From CAYYKK01 sp046351395 (GTDB taxonomy: Bacteria; Myxococcota_A; Polyangia; Polyangiales; Polyangiaceae), in the NCBI GenBank assembly GCA_046351395.1, contig JAXLYP010000035.1, positions 24,478-88,477 on the forward strand: a stretch of 64,000 bases of DNA. The letters are read 5' to 3'. Below the pieces are notes generated by a model that had not been told where the DNA came from, did no database searches, and saw only the letters and a list, made by a program, of their open reading frames with translations. Below, in pieces: positions 36,943-46,137 of this stretch. The stretch's first letter is position 1. Each line of letters begins with the position of its first letter. The translations under genes and the position numbers were made by a program.

Positions 36943-39900
36943 CTACGCCTCCGAAACTCGGATGACGAGGGGCTCTCCGTCCACGGAGATCTCGCGCTCC
37001 GTCGCGCCGGCCTGAGCGGGAAGCTCTCCAGTCGTCACATCGAGGCGCGCCACGAGCGCCTCCGACTCGAAGAGCGCGCGCGTCGCGAGCGCGACGCGCG
37101 TCGCCCGCTCGCTCCCCTTCAGCGCGAGCGCGATGCGCGCGGTGAACTCGAGGCCGAGATCCTTCCGGATGCCTTGGACGCGCGCGAGGATCTCGCGCCC
37201 GAGGCCCTCGTCCTTCAGGGCATCGGTGAGCTGGCAGTCGAGCGCGACCACGCCGAGCTTGCCGCCCGCCGCGGCGAACCCGGGCTTCGCCTCGACGCTC
37301 ACCTGCACCTCCTCCGGGCCGAGCTCGACGGGTTCACCCTCGAGATCGATCTTCACGACGCCCGTCGACGTGAGCTCGCCGAAGAGCTTCGCCGCGTCGG
37401 CCTTCGCGAGGACGCCCTTCGCGACCTGGACCTTCTTGCCGAGCTTCGGGCCGAGCGCCTTGAAGTTCGGCTTGAGGACGTACGAGACGACGTCGCCCTC
37501 TTGGCCCGGCTCGAGGAGGCGCACCTCGTGCACGTTGAGCTCCTCGGCGATGAGCCCCACGTGGCTCGCGAGCGCGTCGCGCGCCGCGCGATCGTTCACG
37601 ACGACGTCCGCGCGCGAAAGCGGCTGACGCACCTTCAACCGGTGGTTCGCCCGCACCTTCTGTCCGAGGCTCACCGCCTCGCGCACCGCCGCCATGTCGC
37701 GCGCGAGCGCCGGCGCGATCCGCGCCTCGTCCCACGTCGGGTACGCGACGAGGTGCACGCTCTCGGGCACCGTCCCCCCGTGGCGGAGCCACGGACCTCG
37801 CCCGAGGTTCTGCCAGAGCTCCTCGGCGAAGAACGGCGTGAACGGCGCGATGAGTCGCGCCATCGTGACGAGCACTTCGTAGAGCGTGAAGTACGCGTCC
37901 GCCTTGTCGGGTTGGACGGTGCCGTCGGCGAACGATCCGTGCGCCCAGAACCGCGCGCGGCTCCGGCGGACGTACCAGTTCGAAAGGCTCTCGGTGAGAT
38001 CCGTGAGGACGCGCGCGGCGTCGTAGAGGTGGTAGCTGTCGAGCTCCTTGGTCACCTCGCGGCTCGCGCGCGCGAGCTCGGAGAGCATCCACCGATCGAG
38101 CTCGGAGCGCTGCGCGACCGGCCGGTACCCGTCGCTCTTCGCGAGGCTCGCGGCGTCGACGCCCGTCGCGGACGCGTTGCCGCGCGATGGGTCGAACCCG
38201 TCGATGCGCGCGTAGATCGTGAAGAACGAGAACACGTTCCGGAGCTTGACGAGGAACTCCTTCTGCTCGAGCCGCACGTTCGTGAGCGCGTGGCGCGTGT
38301 TCGTCCAGCTCGGGGAGGACGCGTAGAAGAACCAGCGGAACGCGTCCGCGCCCGGCGCGGTGCTCGACGGATCCTCGACCCACACGCGGTGCGCAGCCTC
38401 GAGCCGCGGCACCTCGACCGGCGCGACGTCGATGCCCTTCGGGCCTTCGGCGACGCCGAGCGCCGCGACGTCGCCGGCGCACATCGCGAGGATGCGGCGC
38501 GGGAGCGTCTTCGTCGGTCGGAGCTCGAGCTCCACGGTCTTCGATCCGTCCGCCGACGCGAGCCCCCGCGGCTCAGGAGCGGAGACACGGAGCCGGACGC
38601 GCGCGGCCTCACCCGTGAAGTCGAGGCCTTCGTAGTCCTCGCGCGCGACGTACGCGACGCCGCTCGCCGGCTCCGGTTCGTTCGCCCGGCCGACGGCACC
38701 GGCCGCGGCCTTCGCGAACGCGGTGCGGTTCACGGCGAACTCCATCCGCACCCGCTCGAGGATGATGTCCGGAGGGGTGTAGTTGCCCTTCGACTTGGAC
38801 TCTTTCTTCCCTTCCTTGTCGCAGACGTGCCCGAGGACGACGCACGTCTTGTAGGGGTGCGGGAACGGCCGCGGGAACGAGAGCCCCATCCGCTTCTGCG
38901 TCTCGGCGTCGAACACGAGCGTCGAGATCATGAGCAGCGAGTAGAACCACCCGCGCGTTTGATCGATCGCCTCGCTGATGAAGTCGGCGGGGAACGCCTT
39001 CTCGAAGAGCGCCTTCGATCCGGGCGCGTGGGGGTAGCCCCACTGCGCGAACGGCATGCAGCCCGAGTCGTACCAACAGTCGATGACGTCCGGCACGCGG
39101 CGGTAGACGCCCTCTTCGCCCGCCTTCGTCCACGTGACCTGATCGATCCACGGCTTGTGGACGCGGAGGTGCGGCGAGAGCGACCGATCCTTCGCGAGCG
39201 CCGCGTCGAACGCTTCGAACGCCTTCGGGTTCCGCTCGAGGATCTCGGCGACGCTCGCCGGCGCGTCGAGCGCGCCCGTCACGTCGTTCACCCACACGTT
39301 GAGCGGCGTGCCCCAGTAGCGCTCGCGCGAGAGTGCCCAGTCGACGTTGTTCCGGAGGAAGTCGCCGAACCGGCCGTCCTTGATGTGGTCGGGGAGCCAG
39401 TTGATGGCCTGGTTGTTCTCGAGCGCTGCCTTGTTCTCCGCGGTGGTCCGGATGTACCAAGCGGGGCGCGCGTACTGGATGAGCGGATCCTGATCCGACC
39501 GCCAGCAGAACGGGTACTCGTGGCGGTAGATCTCCGCGTGGACGAGGAGGCCGCGCTCCTTGAGCTCGGCTTGGAGATCCTTGTCGCAGTCCTTGACCCA
39601 GCGGCCCTCGTGCTTCGGCACGGCGCTCGTGAACTTCCCGTCCGGGCCGACGGCGCAGAACAGCGGCAGCGCGGGGTCGTCCTTCTTCAGCTTCGCGTGC
39701 GCGTTCGCGTCGTCCTCGCCGAACGCGGGGGCGACGTGCACGATGCCGCTCGCGTCCATCACGACGAAGTCGGCGGCGATCACCGCGTGCGTCTCTTTGT
39801 GGGCTCGGCCCTCGGCGCGGTACGTGTCGAACGGCGGGACGTACTTCTTGCCGACGAGGTCCGTCCCCTTCACCGTTCGAAGGATCTCCGGCGGCCCCGC

Positions 39901-40833
39901 GAGCTTCAGCTTCTTCGCGACGGCATCGACGAGCTTGCTCGCGAGGACGAGCGTGCGTTCGCCGCCGTCCGCGAAGACGAAGCGCGCATACGCGTACTCG
40001 AACTCGGGGTGCACCGCCGCGTACATGTTCGACGGCAGCGTCCACGGGGTCGTCGTCCAAACGAGGAGCTCGGGCATCTTGTCGTGCATCACGTGGTGGG
40101 CGACGTCGACGTCGTCGGCGCTCCCGTCCTCGAGCGGGAACGCGACGAACACCGACGGGTCGTCGACGGTCTTGTACCCCTGCCCGACCTCACCGCTCGA
40201 GAGCGCCGTTCCGCCTTGCGCCCACCACCAGACGACCTTGTGCCCCTTGTAGAGCAGGCCTTTCTTGAAGAGCTCGCTCAGGCTCCACCACACGCTCTCG
40301 ACGTAGCTCTGGTGGTAGGTGACGTACGCGCTCGGGAGATCGACCCAGAACCCGATCTTGTCGGTGAGCTTCTCCCACGCCTCCGTGTAACGGAACACGC
40401 TCTCGATGCAGCGGTGGGTGAACGGCTCGACGCCGTACTTCTCGATGTCCGCCTTGCCGTGGATGCGGAGCTCCTTCTCCACCTCGACTTCCACGGGGAG
40501 GCCGTGCGTGTCCCACCCGGCCTTCCGCGGGACGTCGTACCCCTGCATGGTCTTATAGCGGGGGAACACGTCCTTCACCGCGCGCGTGAGGACGTGGCCG
40601 TTGTGGGGCATCCCGTTCGCGGTCGGCGGGCCCTCGTAGAACACGAACGTCCCCTTGCTCGGCCCGGTCGCGCGCGTCTCCGCGGTCAGCGTCTTCTCGA
40701 AGATCCGGTTCGCCTTCCAGAACGCGAGGATCTCGGCCTCGCTCTTCGGGAAGTCGAGCTCGGTCGGGACGGCGGCGAAAGCGGGCTTGGGGTCCATGGT
40801 CGACGCGACGGCGGGGCCCTTCTCGGCTGACAT
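36943..40833 (-). CDS. ileS: Isoleucyl-tRNA synthetase, type 2, with large insertion
   Basis: This class I aminoacyl-tRNA synthetase charges tRNA-Ile; at 1,296 residues it is about 250 longer than usual. The HIGH motif reads HNGH (77-80) within TANGMPHNGHVLTRAVKD, and KAGWDTHGLPVEVEVEKEL is of the eukaryotic-like type 2 (mupirocin-tolerant) form. The editing domain is present, and RSDQDPLIQYARPAWYIR marks the catalytic domain's second half. The KMSKS loop reads KESKSKGN near residue 674. Between this loop and FRWFFYASSPSW there is an extra segment of about 145 residues (about 690-835), absent in most bacterial forms. The anticodon-binding domain follows (SNWYVRRSRARFW). The C-terminal 150 residues are a further domain with beta-rich composition. 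Confidence 0.97.
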   Translation of the reverse strand: MSAEKGPAVASTMDPKPAFAAVPTELDFPKSEAEILAFWKANRIFEKTLTAETRATGPSKGTFVFYEGPPTANGMPHNGHVLTRAVKDVFPRYKTMQGYDVPRKAGWDTHGLPVEVEVEKELRIHGKADIEKYGVEPFTHRCIESVFRYTEAWEKLTDKIGFWVDLPSAYVTYHQSYVESVWWSLSELFKKGLLYKGHKVVWWWAQGGTALSSGEVGQGYKTVDDPSVFVAFPLEDGSADDVDVAHHVMHDKMPELLVWTTTPWTLPSNMYAAVHPEFEYAYARFVFADGGERTLVLASKLVDAVAKKLKLAGPPEILRTVKGTDLVGKKYVPPFDTYRAEGRAHKETHAVIAADFVVMDASGIVHVAPAFGEDDANAHAKLKKDDPALPLFCAVGPDGKFTSAVPKHEGRWVKDCDKDLQAELKERGLLVHAEIYRHEYPFCWRSDQDPLIQYARPAWYIRTTAENKAALENNQAINWLPDHIKDGRFGDFLRNNVDWALSRERYWGTPLNVWVNDVTGALDAPASVAEILERNPKAFEAFDAALAKDRSLSPHLRVHKPWIDQVTWTKAGEEGVYRRVPDVIDCWYDSGCMPFAQWGYPHAPGSKALFEKAFPADFISEAIDQTRGWFYSLLMISTLVFDAETQKRMGLSFPRPFPHPYKTCVVLGHVCDKEGKKESKSKGNYTPPDIILERVRMEFAVNRTAFAKAAAGAVGRANEPEPASGVAYVAREDYEGLDFTGEAARVRLRVSAPEPRGLASADGSKTVELELRPTKTLPRRILAMCAGDVAALGVAEGPKGIDVAPVEVPRLEAAHRVWVEDPSSTAPGADAFRWFFYASSPSWTNTRHALTNVRLEQKEFLVKLRNVFSFFTIYARIDGFDPSRGNASATGVDAASLAKSDGYRPVAQRSELDRWMLSELARASREVTKELDSYHLYDAARVLTDLTESLSNWYVRRSRARFWAHGSFADGTVQPDKADAYFTLYEVLVTMARLIAPFTPFFAEELWQNLGRGPWLRHGGTVPESVHLVAYPTWDEARIAPALARDMAAVREAVSLGQKVRANHRLKVRQPLSRADVVVNDRAARDALASHVGLIAEELNVHEVRLLEPGQEGDVVSYVLKPNFKALGPKLGKKVQVAKGVLAKADAAKLFGELTSTGVVKIDLEGEPVELGPEEVQVSVEAKPGFAAAGGKLGVVALDCQLTDALKDEGLGREILARVQGIRKDLGLEFTARIALALKGSERATRVALATRALFESEALVARLDVTTGELPAQAGATEREISVDGEPLVIRVSEA

Positions 40834-40891
40834 GGGGGCGCGTTTACCACGGCGGCGCAGCCGACAGAAAACGACCCGTGGCCGGGGGCGT

Positions 40892-42484
40892 TCACCGGTG
40901 GCCCATCAGCTCCTCGAGGAGCTCTTTGCGCAGGGCCATGTCGCGGCTCCGGACGGAGAACGCGCGCCCGCTCTCGATGGCGAAGGCGACGTCGTCCTCG
41001 GGGCGCTGCACGGCGTGCTCGAAGTAGAACGTCGAGAGCGTGACGTCGGCGCCGTCCTTCTTGCCGTCGATCGAGCCCTCCGAGACGCCCCAGATCTCGA
41101 GGATGTCCGCCAACGAACGGTCCGTGATCGGGACGCCCCCCCCGCGCATCGCCGCCTCGAGATCCGCTTGCGTCTGCATCGGCTTCTTGGAGGCGACCTC
41201 GAGGAGGGCGCGCGCCGTCTTCTCGTTGTCCGGCCCGTGGAGCGCGGTCACGCACACGCCCCATTTCGCCGGGTCGAACTTGCAGACCTTCGCGCGTCCC
41301 GGCGCGACGTCGTCGCGCGTGAAGTCGTTGACCTCGAGCGAGAACGAGTTCCCGGTCGCGTCCTTCCCGCTCACCATCGCGAAGGCGATCCCCGGTCCGT
41401 GCGGGCCTTCGAACGCGTGGTCCTTGTCCCAGGTGAGCGCGTGCTTCTTGAGGTACGGCCCGATCGCGGCGAGCGTCAGCGCGGGCGGGTGCGCGAGCGC
41501 GGGCGCGGCGCTGGCCGAGGGGCGCGCCGAGCCGTTCGAGGTGGCCGCGCCCGGCGCGGTGGCGACGGGCTTCACGGGGCGGCTCGCGGCGTCGTCGTCG
41601 AACCCTTTCCGCTTGTAGACGAACGCGCCGACGATCGCGGCGGTCGTGATCGCGCCGAAGAGCCCGAGCGGCAGCGCGGGCGAGGCGGCTTGTCCGCGCG
41701 CCTTCTTCGCTTTCGTCCGCGAGAGCGTGCCGAGCGTGAAGAGCAGACCACCGACCGCGACGAGGAAGAGGGCGAACGACGTCCCGAGCGAACCGAGGAA
41801 CACGTTCAACCCGAGGCGCGAGACGGCGAGCCCAAGGAGCCCGTAGAACGTGAGGAGCGCGCCCATCAGCGTGAGCCCGACGCCGGGCACCGCCGCGGGC
41901 TGCGACGTGAGGAACCGAAGATCGTACGTGGGCATCTGCGGCCCGAGGTTCCCGAGGAACACGTGCGCGACGGGCAGCGCGAGCTGCTCGCCCTCCTGGC
42001 CGAGATCGACCGACACGCGGCGCCCCGAGTGCTCGGTGAAGTTCAGCGCGATGGTCCGCGTCCAGTACGTGGGCTGGAGTTTGTGCTGGTTCGCGAGGCG
42101 CGCGTCCGCGGCGGCCGTGACGGCCGCCGAGATGAGCCCGCCGATGAGCCCGCCCCCGCCGACGTTCAGATCGCGCCGCGTCGGCTCGAGATCCCGATAC
42201 GCCTGGAACCAGTACGAGGTCTCGCGCCCATTGCCGTCGATCAACACGAGCCGGTGCGTCGTGACGGCGAAGAGCTTCCCTTGGCTCTTCTCCTGCGTGA
42301 TCGCGACGATCAGCAGGATGAACCCGATCCCCATCAACCAGGAGAGCAGCGCGCCCGCGATGTAGAGGCCGGTGAGCGCGCTCTTCGGGCGCTTCGCGAA
42401 GAGGATGCGCTCGCCCGGCTGCAACATGAAGCCAAGGCCCGAGGGCGTGCCCTGCGGGACGGCGGGAGGTAGAGCCACTTGCAT
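40892..42484 (-). CDS. Membrane protein of unknown function
   Basis: This 530-residue protein begins with a PH/bPH2-like region (FMLQPGERILFAKRP, two TM helices about 38-62, then GKLFAVTTHRLVLID), which is typical of bacterial PH-domain membrane proteins. Two more TM helices follow (about 205-260), then one at about 278-295, a Pro/Ala/Ser linker and a C-terminal soluble domain (about 340-530) with conserved-looking FEGPHGPGIAFAMVSG and CKFDPAKWGVCVTALHG. No enzyme motif is seen. It lies between ileS and a divergent LOG-family gene. Confidence 0.7.
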   Translation of the reverse strand: MQVALPPAVPQGTPSGLGFMLQPGERILFAKRPKSALTGLYIAGALLSWLMGIGFILLIVAITQEKSQGKLFAVTTHRLVLIDGNGRETSYWFQAYRDLEPTRRDLNVGGGGLIGGLISAAVTAAADARLANQHKLQPTYWTRTIALNFTEHSGRRVSVDLGQEGEQLALPVAHVFLGNLGPQMPTYDLRFLTSQPAAVPGVGLTLMGALLTFYGLLGLAVSRLGLNVFLGSLGTSFALFLVAVGGLLFTLGTLSRTKAKKARGQAASPALPLGLFGAITTAAIVGAFVYKRKGFDDDAASRPVKPVATAPGAATSNGSARPSASAAPALAHPPALTLAAIGPYLKKHALTWDKDHAFEGPHGPGIAFAMVSGKDATGNSFSLEVNDFTRDDVAPGRAKVCKFDPAKWGVCVTALHGPDNEKTARALLEVASKKPMQTQADLEAAMRGGGVPITDRSLADILEIWGVSEGSIDGKKDGADVTLSTFYFEHAVQRPEDDVAFAIESGRAFSVRSRDMALRKELLEELMGHR

Positions 42485-42618
42485 GGTGAGGCGCTAGTCA
42501 ACTCTCGTGCCCTCGCGATCTCCCCTCGTTTCCAAGCCTCTCCAGCGCGGTGCTGGCTCACGACGACGACCGTCGTCGCCCTTCCCTGCCGTGCGTCGGT
42601 CGGCTACGTGCCGCCTCC

Positions 42619-43206
42619 ATGAAGAGCGTCGCTGTGTTCTGCGGATCCAACCGAGGTCGATCTCCCGCGTTCGCGGAGGGCGCCGCCGCGCTCGGCGGGG
42701 CGATCGCGAGGCGCGGCGCGCGCGTCGTCTACGGGGGTGGGAACGTGGGGCTCATGGGCGTCCTCGCGGACGCGGCGCTCGCCGCGGGCGGGCAGGTGAT
42801 CGGCGTGATCCCGGAGGCCCTCGTCGCACGCGAGCTCGCCCACAAGGGATGCACCGAGCTCCACGTCGTGACGTCGATGCACGACCGAAAGGCGCTCATG
42901 GCCGACCTCGCGGACGGGTTCGTGATGCTCCCGGGCGGGTTCGGGACGTACGACGAGTTCTGCGAGATCGTCACGTGGGCGCAGCTCGGGATCCACGCCA
43001 AGCCCTGCGGCGTCCTGGACCTCGCGATGGAGAGCGGAGTCGGCTTCTTCCGCGCGCTCCTCGAGCACTTCGACGTCGCGACGCGCGAGGGCTTCGTCCA
43101 CGAGTCCCATCGCCGCATGATCCTCGAGGCGGCGACGCCGGACGCGCTGCTCGACGCGATGGACGCGTACGAGCCGACCTTCGCGGCGAAGTGGATCGAT
43201 CGCTGA
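42619..43206 (+). CDS. LOG-family (TIGR00730) nucleotide 5'-monophosphate hydrolase-like
   Basis: This Rossmann-fold protein of 195 residues belongs to the LOG/TIGR00730 family. The hallmark PGGxGTxxE motif appears as MLPGGFGTYDEF, and the GGGNVGLMG glycine-rich loop as VVYGGGNVGLMGVLAD. In plants, homologues release cytokinin bases from ribotides; bacterial members hydrolyse nucleoside monophosphates, for example AMP to adenine and ribose 5-phosphate. The start ATG 42619 is the first one that keeps the beta1 strand SVAVFCGSN near the N-terminus. It is convergent with the next membrane protein gene. Confidence 0.93.
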   Translation: MKSVAVFCGSNRGRSPAFAEGAAALGGAIARRGARVVYGGGNVGLMGVLADAALAAGGQVIGVIPEALVARELAHKGCTELHVVTSMHDRKALMADLADGFVMLPGGFGTYDEFCEIVTWAQLGIHAKPCGVLDLAMESGVGFFRALLEHFDVATREGFVHESHRRMILEAATPDALLDAMDAYEPTFAAKWIDR

Positions 43207-43215
43207 GCGTCAACC

Positions 43216-43265
43216 CGCCGAGGACGCGAAGAAAGAGCGAGAGAGGAGAACGGATCTCCTCGGCG
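43216..43265. terminator. Inverted repeat between convergent genes
   Basis: Perfect 9-base arms CGCCGAGGA (43216-43224) and TCCTCGGCG (43257-43265) flank a 32-base purine-rich loop. The site lies in the 81-base gap between the convergent LOG-family and membrane-protein genes, as expected for a two-way terminator, though no T-run follows. The nearby sequence of the type GAGGACGCGAAGAAAG is a motif frequently dispersed in deltaproteobacterial genomes. Confidence 0.4.
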
Positions 43266-43287
43266 TCTTCTGCGTCCTTTCGCGGTT

Positions 43288-44517
43288 CTACTTCTTCGCC
43301 TGAGGAGCGGTGGATCGCAGCAGGGCGAGCGCCTTGTCCGCGAGCACGGGATCGATCGCGCCGAGCGCGATGGAGCCGCCCTTCCGAGGCTGGAAGTAGA
43401 TCTCGCAGCGGTTCTTCGCGAGCGACGGGAGACGCGCGAGCATGTAATCGAGGACGAGCGCGCCGACGAGGATCGCGGTGCCGATCCCGAGGAACTCGGG
43501 GGCTCCGGAGCGCGCCCCGTCGATCACGAGGCGGAGGCCGATGTAGCTTCCCACGAGGAGCGTCGCGATGCCGACGTACGTCCCGAGCTTGGGGTAGCGG
43601 ATCTGGCGCGCCGCGCGCGACAGGGCGACGCGCGGGATGTGGACCTCGAACTCGCGGAGCGGCTTGCCGAGGAGCTCGTAGCGCGCCTGCACCGTCACGC
43701 CGCTCTCGTTCACGCGGAGCTCCGCGGGCCTGCGGACGTGGAGCGCGTAGCGCCCGAGGAGCTTCAGGAGCGCGAGGATTGGGAGGATCAGCGTGATGGT
43801 GAGGAAGAACGTGGCGATCCCCGAGCGCGGCGCCGCGGTCACCTCCCCAGCCATGACGATGGGCCGCTCGCTCCCGCCCCCCTTCAAGACCCCGAAGAGG
43901 AGGGGATCTCGGATCGCGGTCGAGAGCGCGACGCGCACGTCCGCGGCGTCCGCGTCGTCGCTCACGGAGAGCGCGGTGAGGAACACGAGCGCGCTCGCCC
44001 GCCCGAACGTGCGCGTCGGCCCCGTAGACTCGAGGGCCTCGACCAAGCGGCCGCCCGCTCGCCAGAGCGGGCCCGCGGCGATCTCCGCGGAGCGGAGCGC
44101 GGCGTCGAGGCGCGAGAGCCCGTCGACGACGGTGTTGGCGGCGAGCCACGCGAGCGCGGACACCGTGGCCTCGTCGTTCTTCTCGACCGCGCCCTTCTGG
44201 GCCGCGCGCGCGATGCCGACGCCCTTCGCGAGGAGGGCGCCGAGGAGCGTTCTTTCCACGGCGGTGGCCGAGCCGCCCTTCTTCAGCGCGCGCAGCACGT
44301 TCCCATAGGACGTCTCGGCGTTCGCCTCGTCCACCCCGACGCGCTCCGCGGCGTCCCGCAGGCCCTCCTCGAGGTCGGTGCGCTTCTCGTCGAACGCGGA
44401 GAACGCGAGCGCGTGCACGAGTTTGCCGAGCCCCTCACCGTGGGGATGCCCCTTCAGCTCCTCGATGAGCCCATCCACGTTGTCCACGCGGCCGCCCTGC
44501 TCCTCTGCGATCGCCAT
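43288..44517 (-). CDS. Membrane protein of unknown function
   Basis: This 409-residue protein has an N-terminal helical soluble region (about 1-220, Ala-rich, with FGRASALVFLTALSVSDD), a TM helix near 225-245 (FFLTITLILPILALL), a PH-like beta segment (ELRVNESGVTVQARYEL) and two more TM helices (about 300-330 and 335-355). The order of TM, PH-like segment and TM resembles bacterial PH-domain proteins. I chose the ATG at 44517; the upstream in-frame TTG at 44538 is weaker. No function can be assigned. It follows the TonB-like gene on the same strand. Confidence 0.65.
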   Translation of the reverse strand: MAIAEEQGGRVDNVDGLIEELKGHPHGEGLGKLVHALAFSAFDEKRTDLEEGLRDAAERVGVDEANAETSYGNVLRALKKGGSATAVERTLLGALLAKGVGIARAAQKGAVEKNDEATVSALAWLAANTVVDGLSRLDAALRSAEIAAGPLWRAGGRLVEALESTGPTRTFGRASALVFLTALSVSDDADAADVRVALSTAIRDPLLFGVLKGGGSERPIVMAGEVTAAPRSGIATFFLTITLILPILALLKLLGRYALHVRRPAELRVNESGVTVQARYELLGKPLREFEVHIPRVALSRAARQIRYPKLGTYVGIATLLVGSYIGLRLVIDGARSGAPEFLGIGTAILVGALVLDYMLARLPSLAKNRCEIYFQPRKGGSIALGAIDPVLADKALALLRSTAPQAKK

Positions 44518-44622
44518 CTCGAAAACGGGGCCGTACAACCGCGCGGCAACGAGTGCAACGTCCGCGGAGACTTCCGCGCCTCGTCTGCGCCAAGCGGTGC
44601 GCCCGCGCCTCGCTGAACGCGG

Positions 44623-45975
44623 TCAGTGCTTCTTCGCTTCCTTGTCGATCATCTCCTGACCGATTTCGAAGATCCGATCGAGGAAGTCCTTGTCGACCTC
44701 CAGCTCCGCGCGAACGAGCGACCCGTCGGCCTTGAACGTGGCGTTCGGGATGTCGAGGCCCTTGAGCAATGCGCCGAGCTGGACCTCGCCCCACTTCACG
44801 TTGATGTCGGGCACGTCGGCCTCGGCGGTCGCGGGGTCCTTGTCCCAGAGCTCGATGTGGAGGCGCGCGCGGCCCTCGGTCATCGCGTCGACCTGGAACA
44901 CGAGGCGGGTCATCGTCTTCGGGATGAGCTGTCCGAACACGGGCACGCGCGCGAACTTCCCCGGGTCGGTGACCATCATCTTGATCGCGAATGGCGGCGT
45001 CGCCGTGGGGGCCGGGAGGTCGGCGAACTTCTTGATCTTCGCCTTCTCCTCCTCGAGGAGCTTCGCGTCGTCCCAGGTCTCGCCGTTCGGGGGCGCGGGC
45101 GGGTGCGTCACGTAGAGGACCTTCTTCGTCTTGTCGAGCATGAAGATCCGCTCGTGCTTGTCGGCCTTCGCGAGCGCCGCCGGCACCGCGGTGTCCTCGA
45201 GCCATTGGCCCTTCAGCCGCTCGATGATCGTGTGGACCGCCTTGTCGATCTCCTCCATCGGCTTGTTGAAGAGGAGCACCGTGTCCACGCGCTCGCTCAT
45301 CGTGAGCTGGGGCCCCTGGAGGACCATGAGGTCGACGTCGCGCACGGCGTCGATGCCCGTGCCCTCGAAGAAGTCGCGCCACTGGCCGATGCCCGGGAGC
45401 ATCTTCCCCATGCGATCGCCCACCGGGTGCTCGCGCAGCGTCTTGCCGACGAGGATGATGACGACGTTGTTCGGGTTGCCCGACGGGTTCGCGGCGATGT
45501 TCACCTCGCGCCCCGGGTCGACGTACTTCGGCGTGGTGTCGACCTTGGGGGGCGGCGGAGGCGCGGTCGGGGCGGGCGGGGCGGTCGGCTTCGGAGGCGC
45601 AGCGGTGGGCGGTGGGGGCTTCGGGACGACGAACTCCTCCGGGGAGGGCTTCGTGACGACTTCGGGCTCCGCGGGCGCGGGCGCGGGGAGCGACGCGGGC
45701 TCGGGATCCGTGGGCTTCGCGGGCTCCTGATCCTCGTCGAGATCGAGCTCCACCGAGACCTCGGTCTCGCTGCGGTCGATGGGCGCCTGCCGCTGGAAGA
45801 GGCGGCCGATCCATTTCGCGACGCCCGGGATCATGGGCGTCGTGTGGAGGCCCAGGGCGAGAACGAGGGCGACGAGGTGCGCGAGGAGCGGAGTGCGCAG
45901 ACGATCCGCGCGCACGCGGCCCGCAGGGCGGATCGCAGCGGCCCCGCGAATGGGAAGAGAGGCTTGAGCGTTCAT
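44623..45975 (-). CDS. TonB-like single-TM protein with Pro-rich linker
   Basis: This 450-residue protein has one N-terminal TM helix (about 30-52), followed by an acidic stretch and a long Pro/Lys/Glu-Pro region (about 78-150: PAPAPAEPEVVTKPSP) like the periplasm-spanning linker of TonB or proteins related to AglS/GltJ. The C-terminal region (about 155-450) is folded but not the classic TonB domain; it contains NPNNVVIILVGKTLREH and VPVFGQLIPKTMTRLVF. Role unknown: it may transmit force or link the inner membrane to wall or outer membrane. It is divergent from an L,D-transpeptidase gene with 162 bases between them. Confidence 0.7.
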   Translation of the reverse strand: MNAQASLPIRGAAAIRPAGRVRADRLRTPLLAHLVALVLALGLHTTPMIPGVAKWIGRLFQRQAPIDRSETEVSVELDLDEDQEPAKPTDPEPASLPAPAPAEPEVVTKPSPEEFVVPKPPPPTAAPPKPTAPPAPTAPPPPPKVDTTPKYVDPGREVNIAANPSGNPNNVVIILVGKTLREHPVGDRMGKMLPGIGQWRDFFEGTGIDAVRDVDLMVLQGPQLTMSERVDTVLLFNKPMEEIDKAVHTIIERLKGQWLEDTAVPAALAKADKHERIFMLDKTKKVLYVTHPPAPPNGETWDDAKLLEEEKAKIKKFADLPAPTATPPFAIKMMVTDPGKFARVPVFGQLIPKTMTRLVFQVDAMTEGRARLHIELWDKDPATAEADVPDINVKWGEVQLGALLKGLDIPNATFKADGSLVRAELEVDKDFLDRIFEIGQEMIDKEAKKH

Positions 45976-46137
45976 CCGCGCCGCTCGGTCGATCCGTCAG
46001 GTTCTCGCTGCATCCCGACCATCTGCTGGGTTCATGGTGACAGAGGTCCGACGTGCGGAGAACTGGATCGACACACCCGGAAGAAGTAGTAGACCTGCTC
46101 TCCCCTCACCGCTGGGCTCGCTCGGCGGCCGTGTGAC

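Noticed and set aside
36910..40830. 1,306-codon plus-strand reading frame opposite ileS
   Set aside because: Arg/Glu/Asp-rich antisense shadow of the ileS codon pattern, with no domain and no ribosome site.
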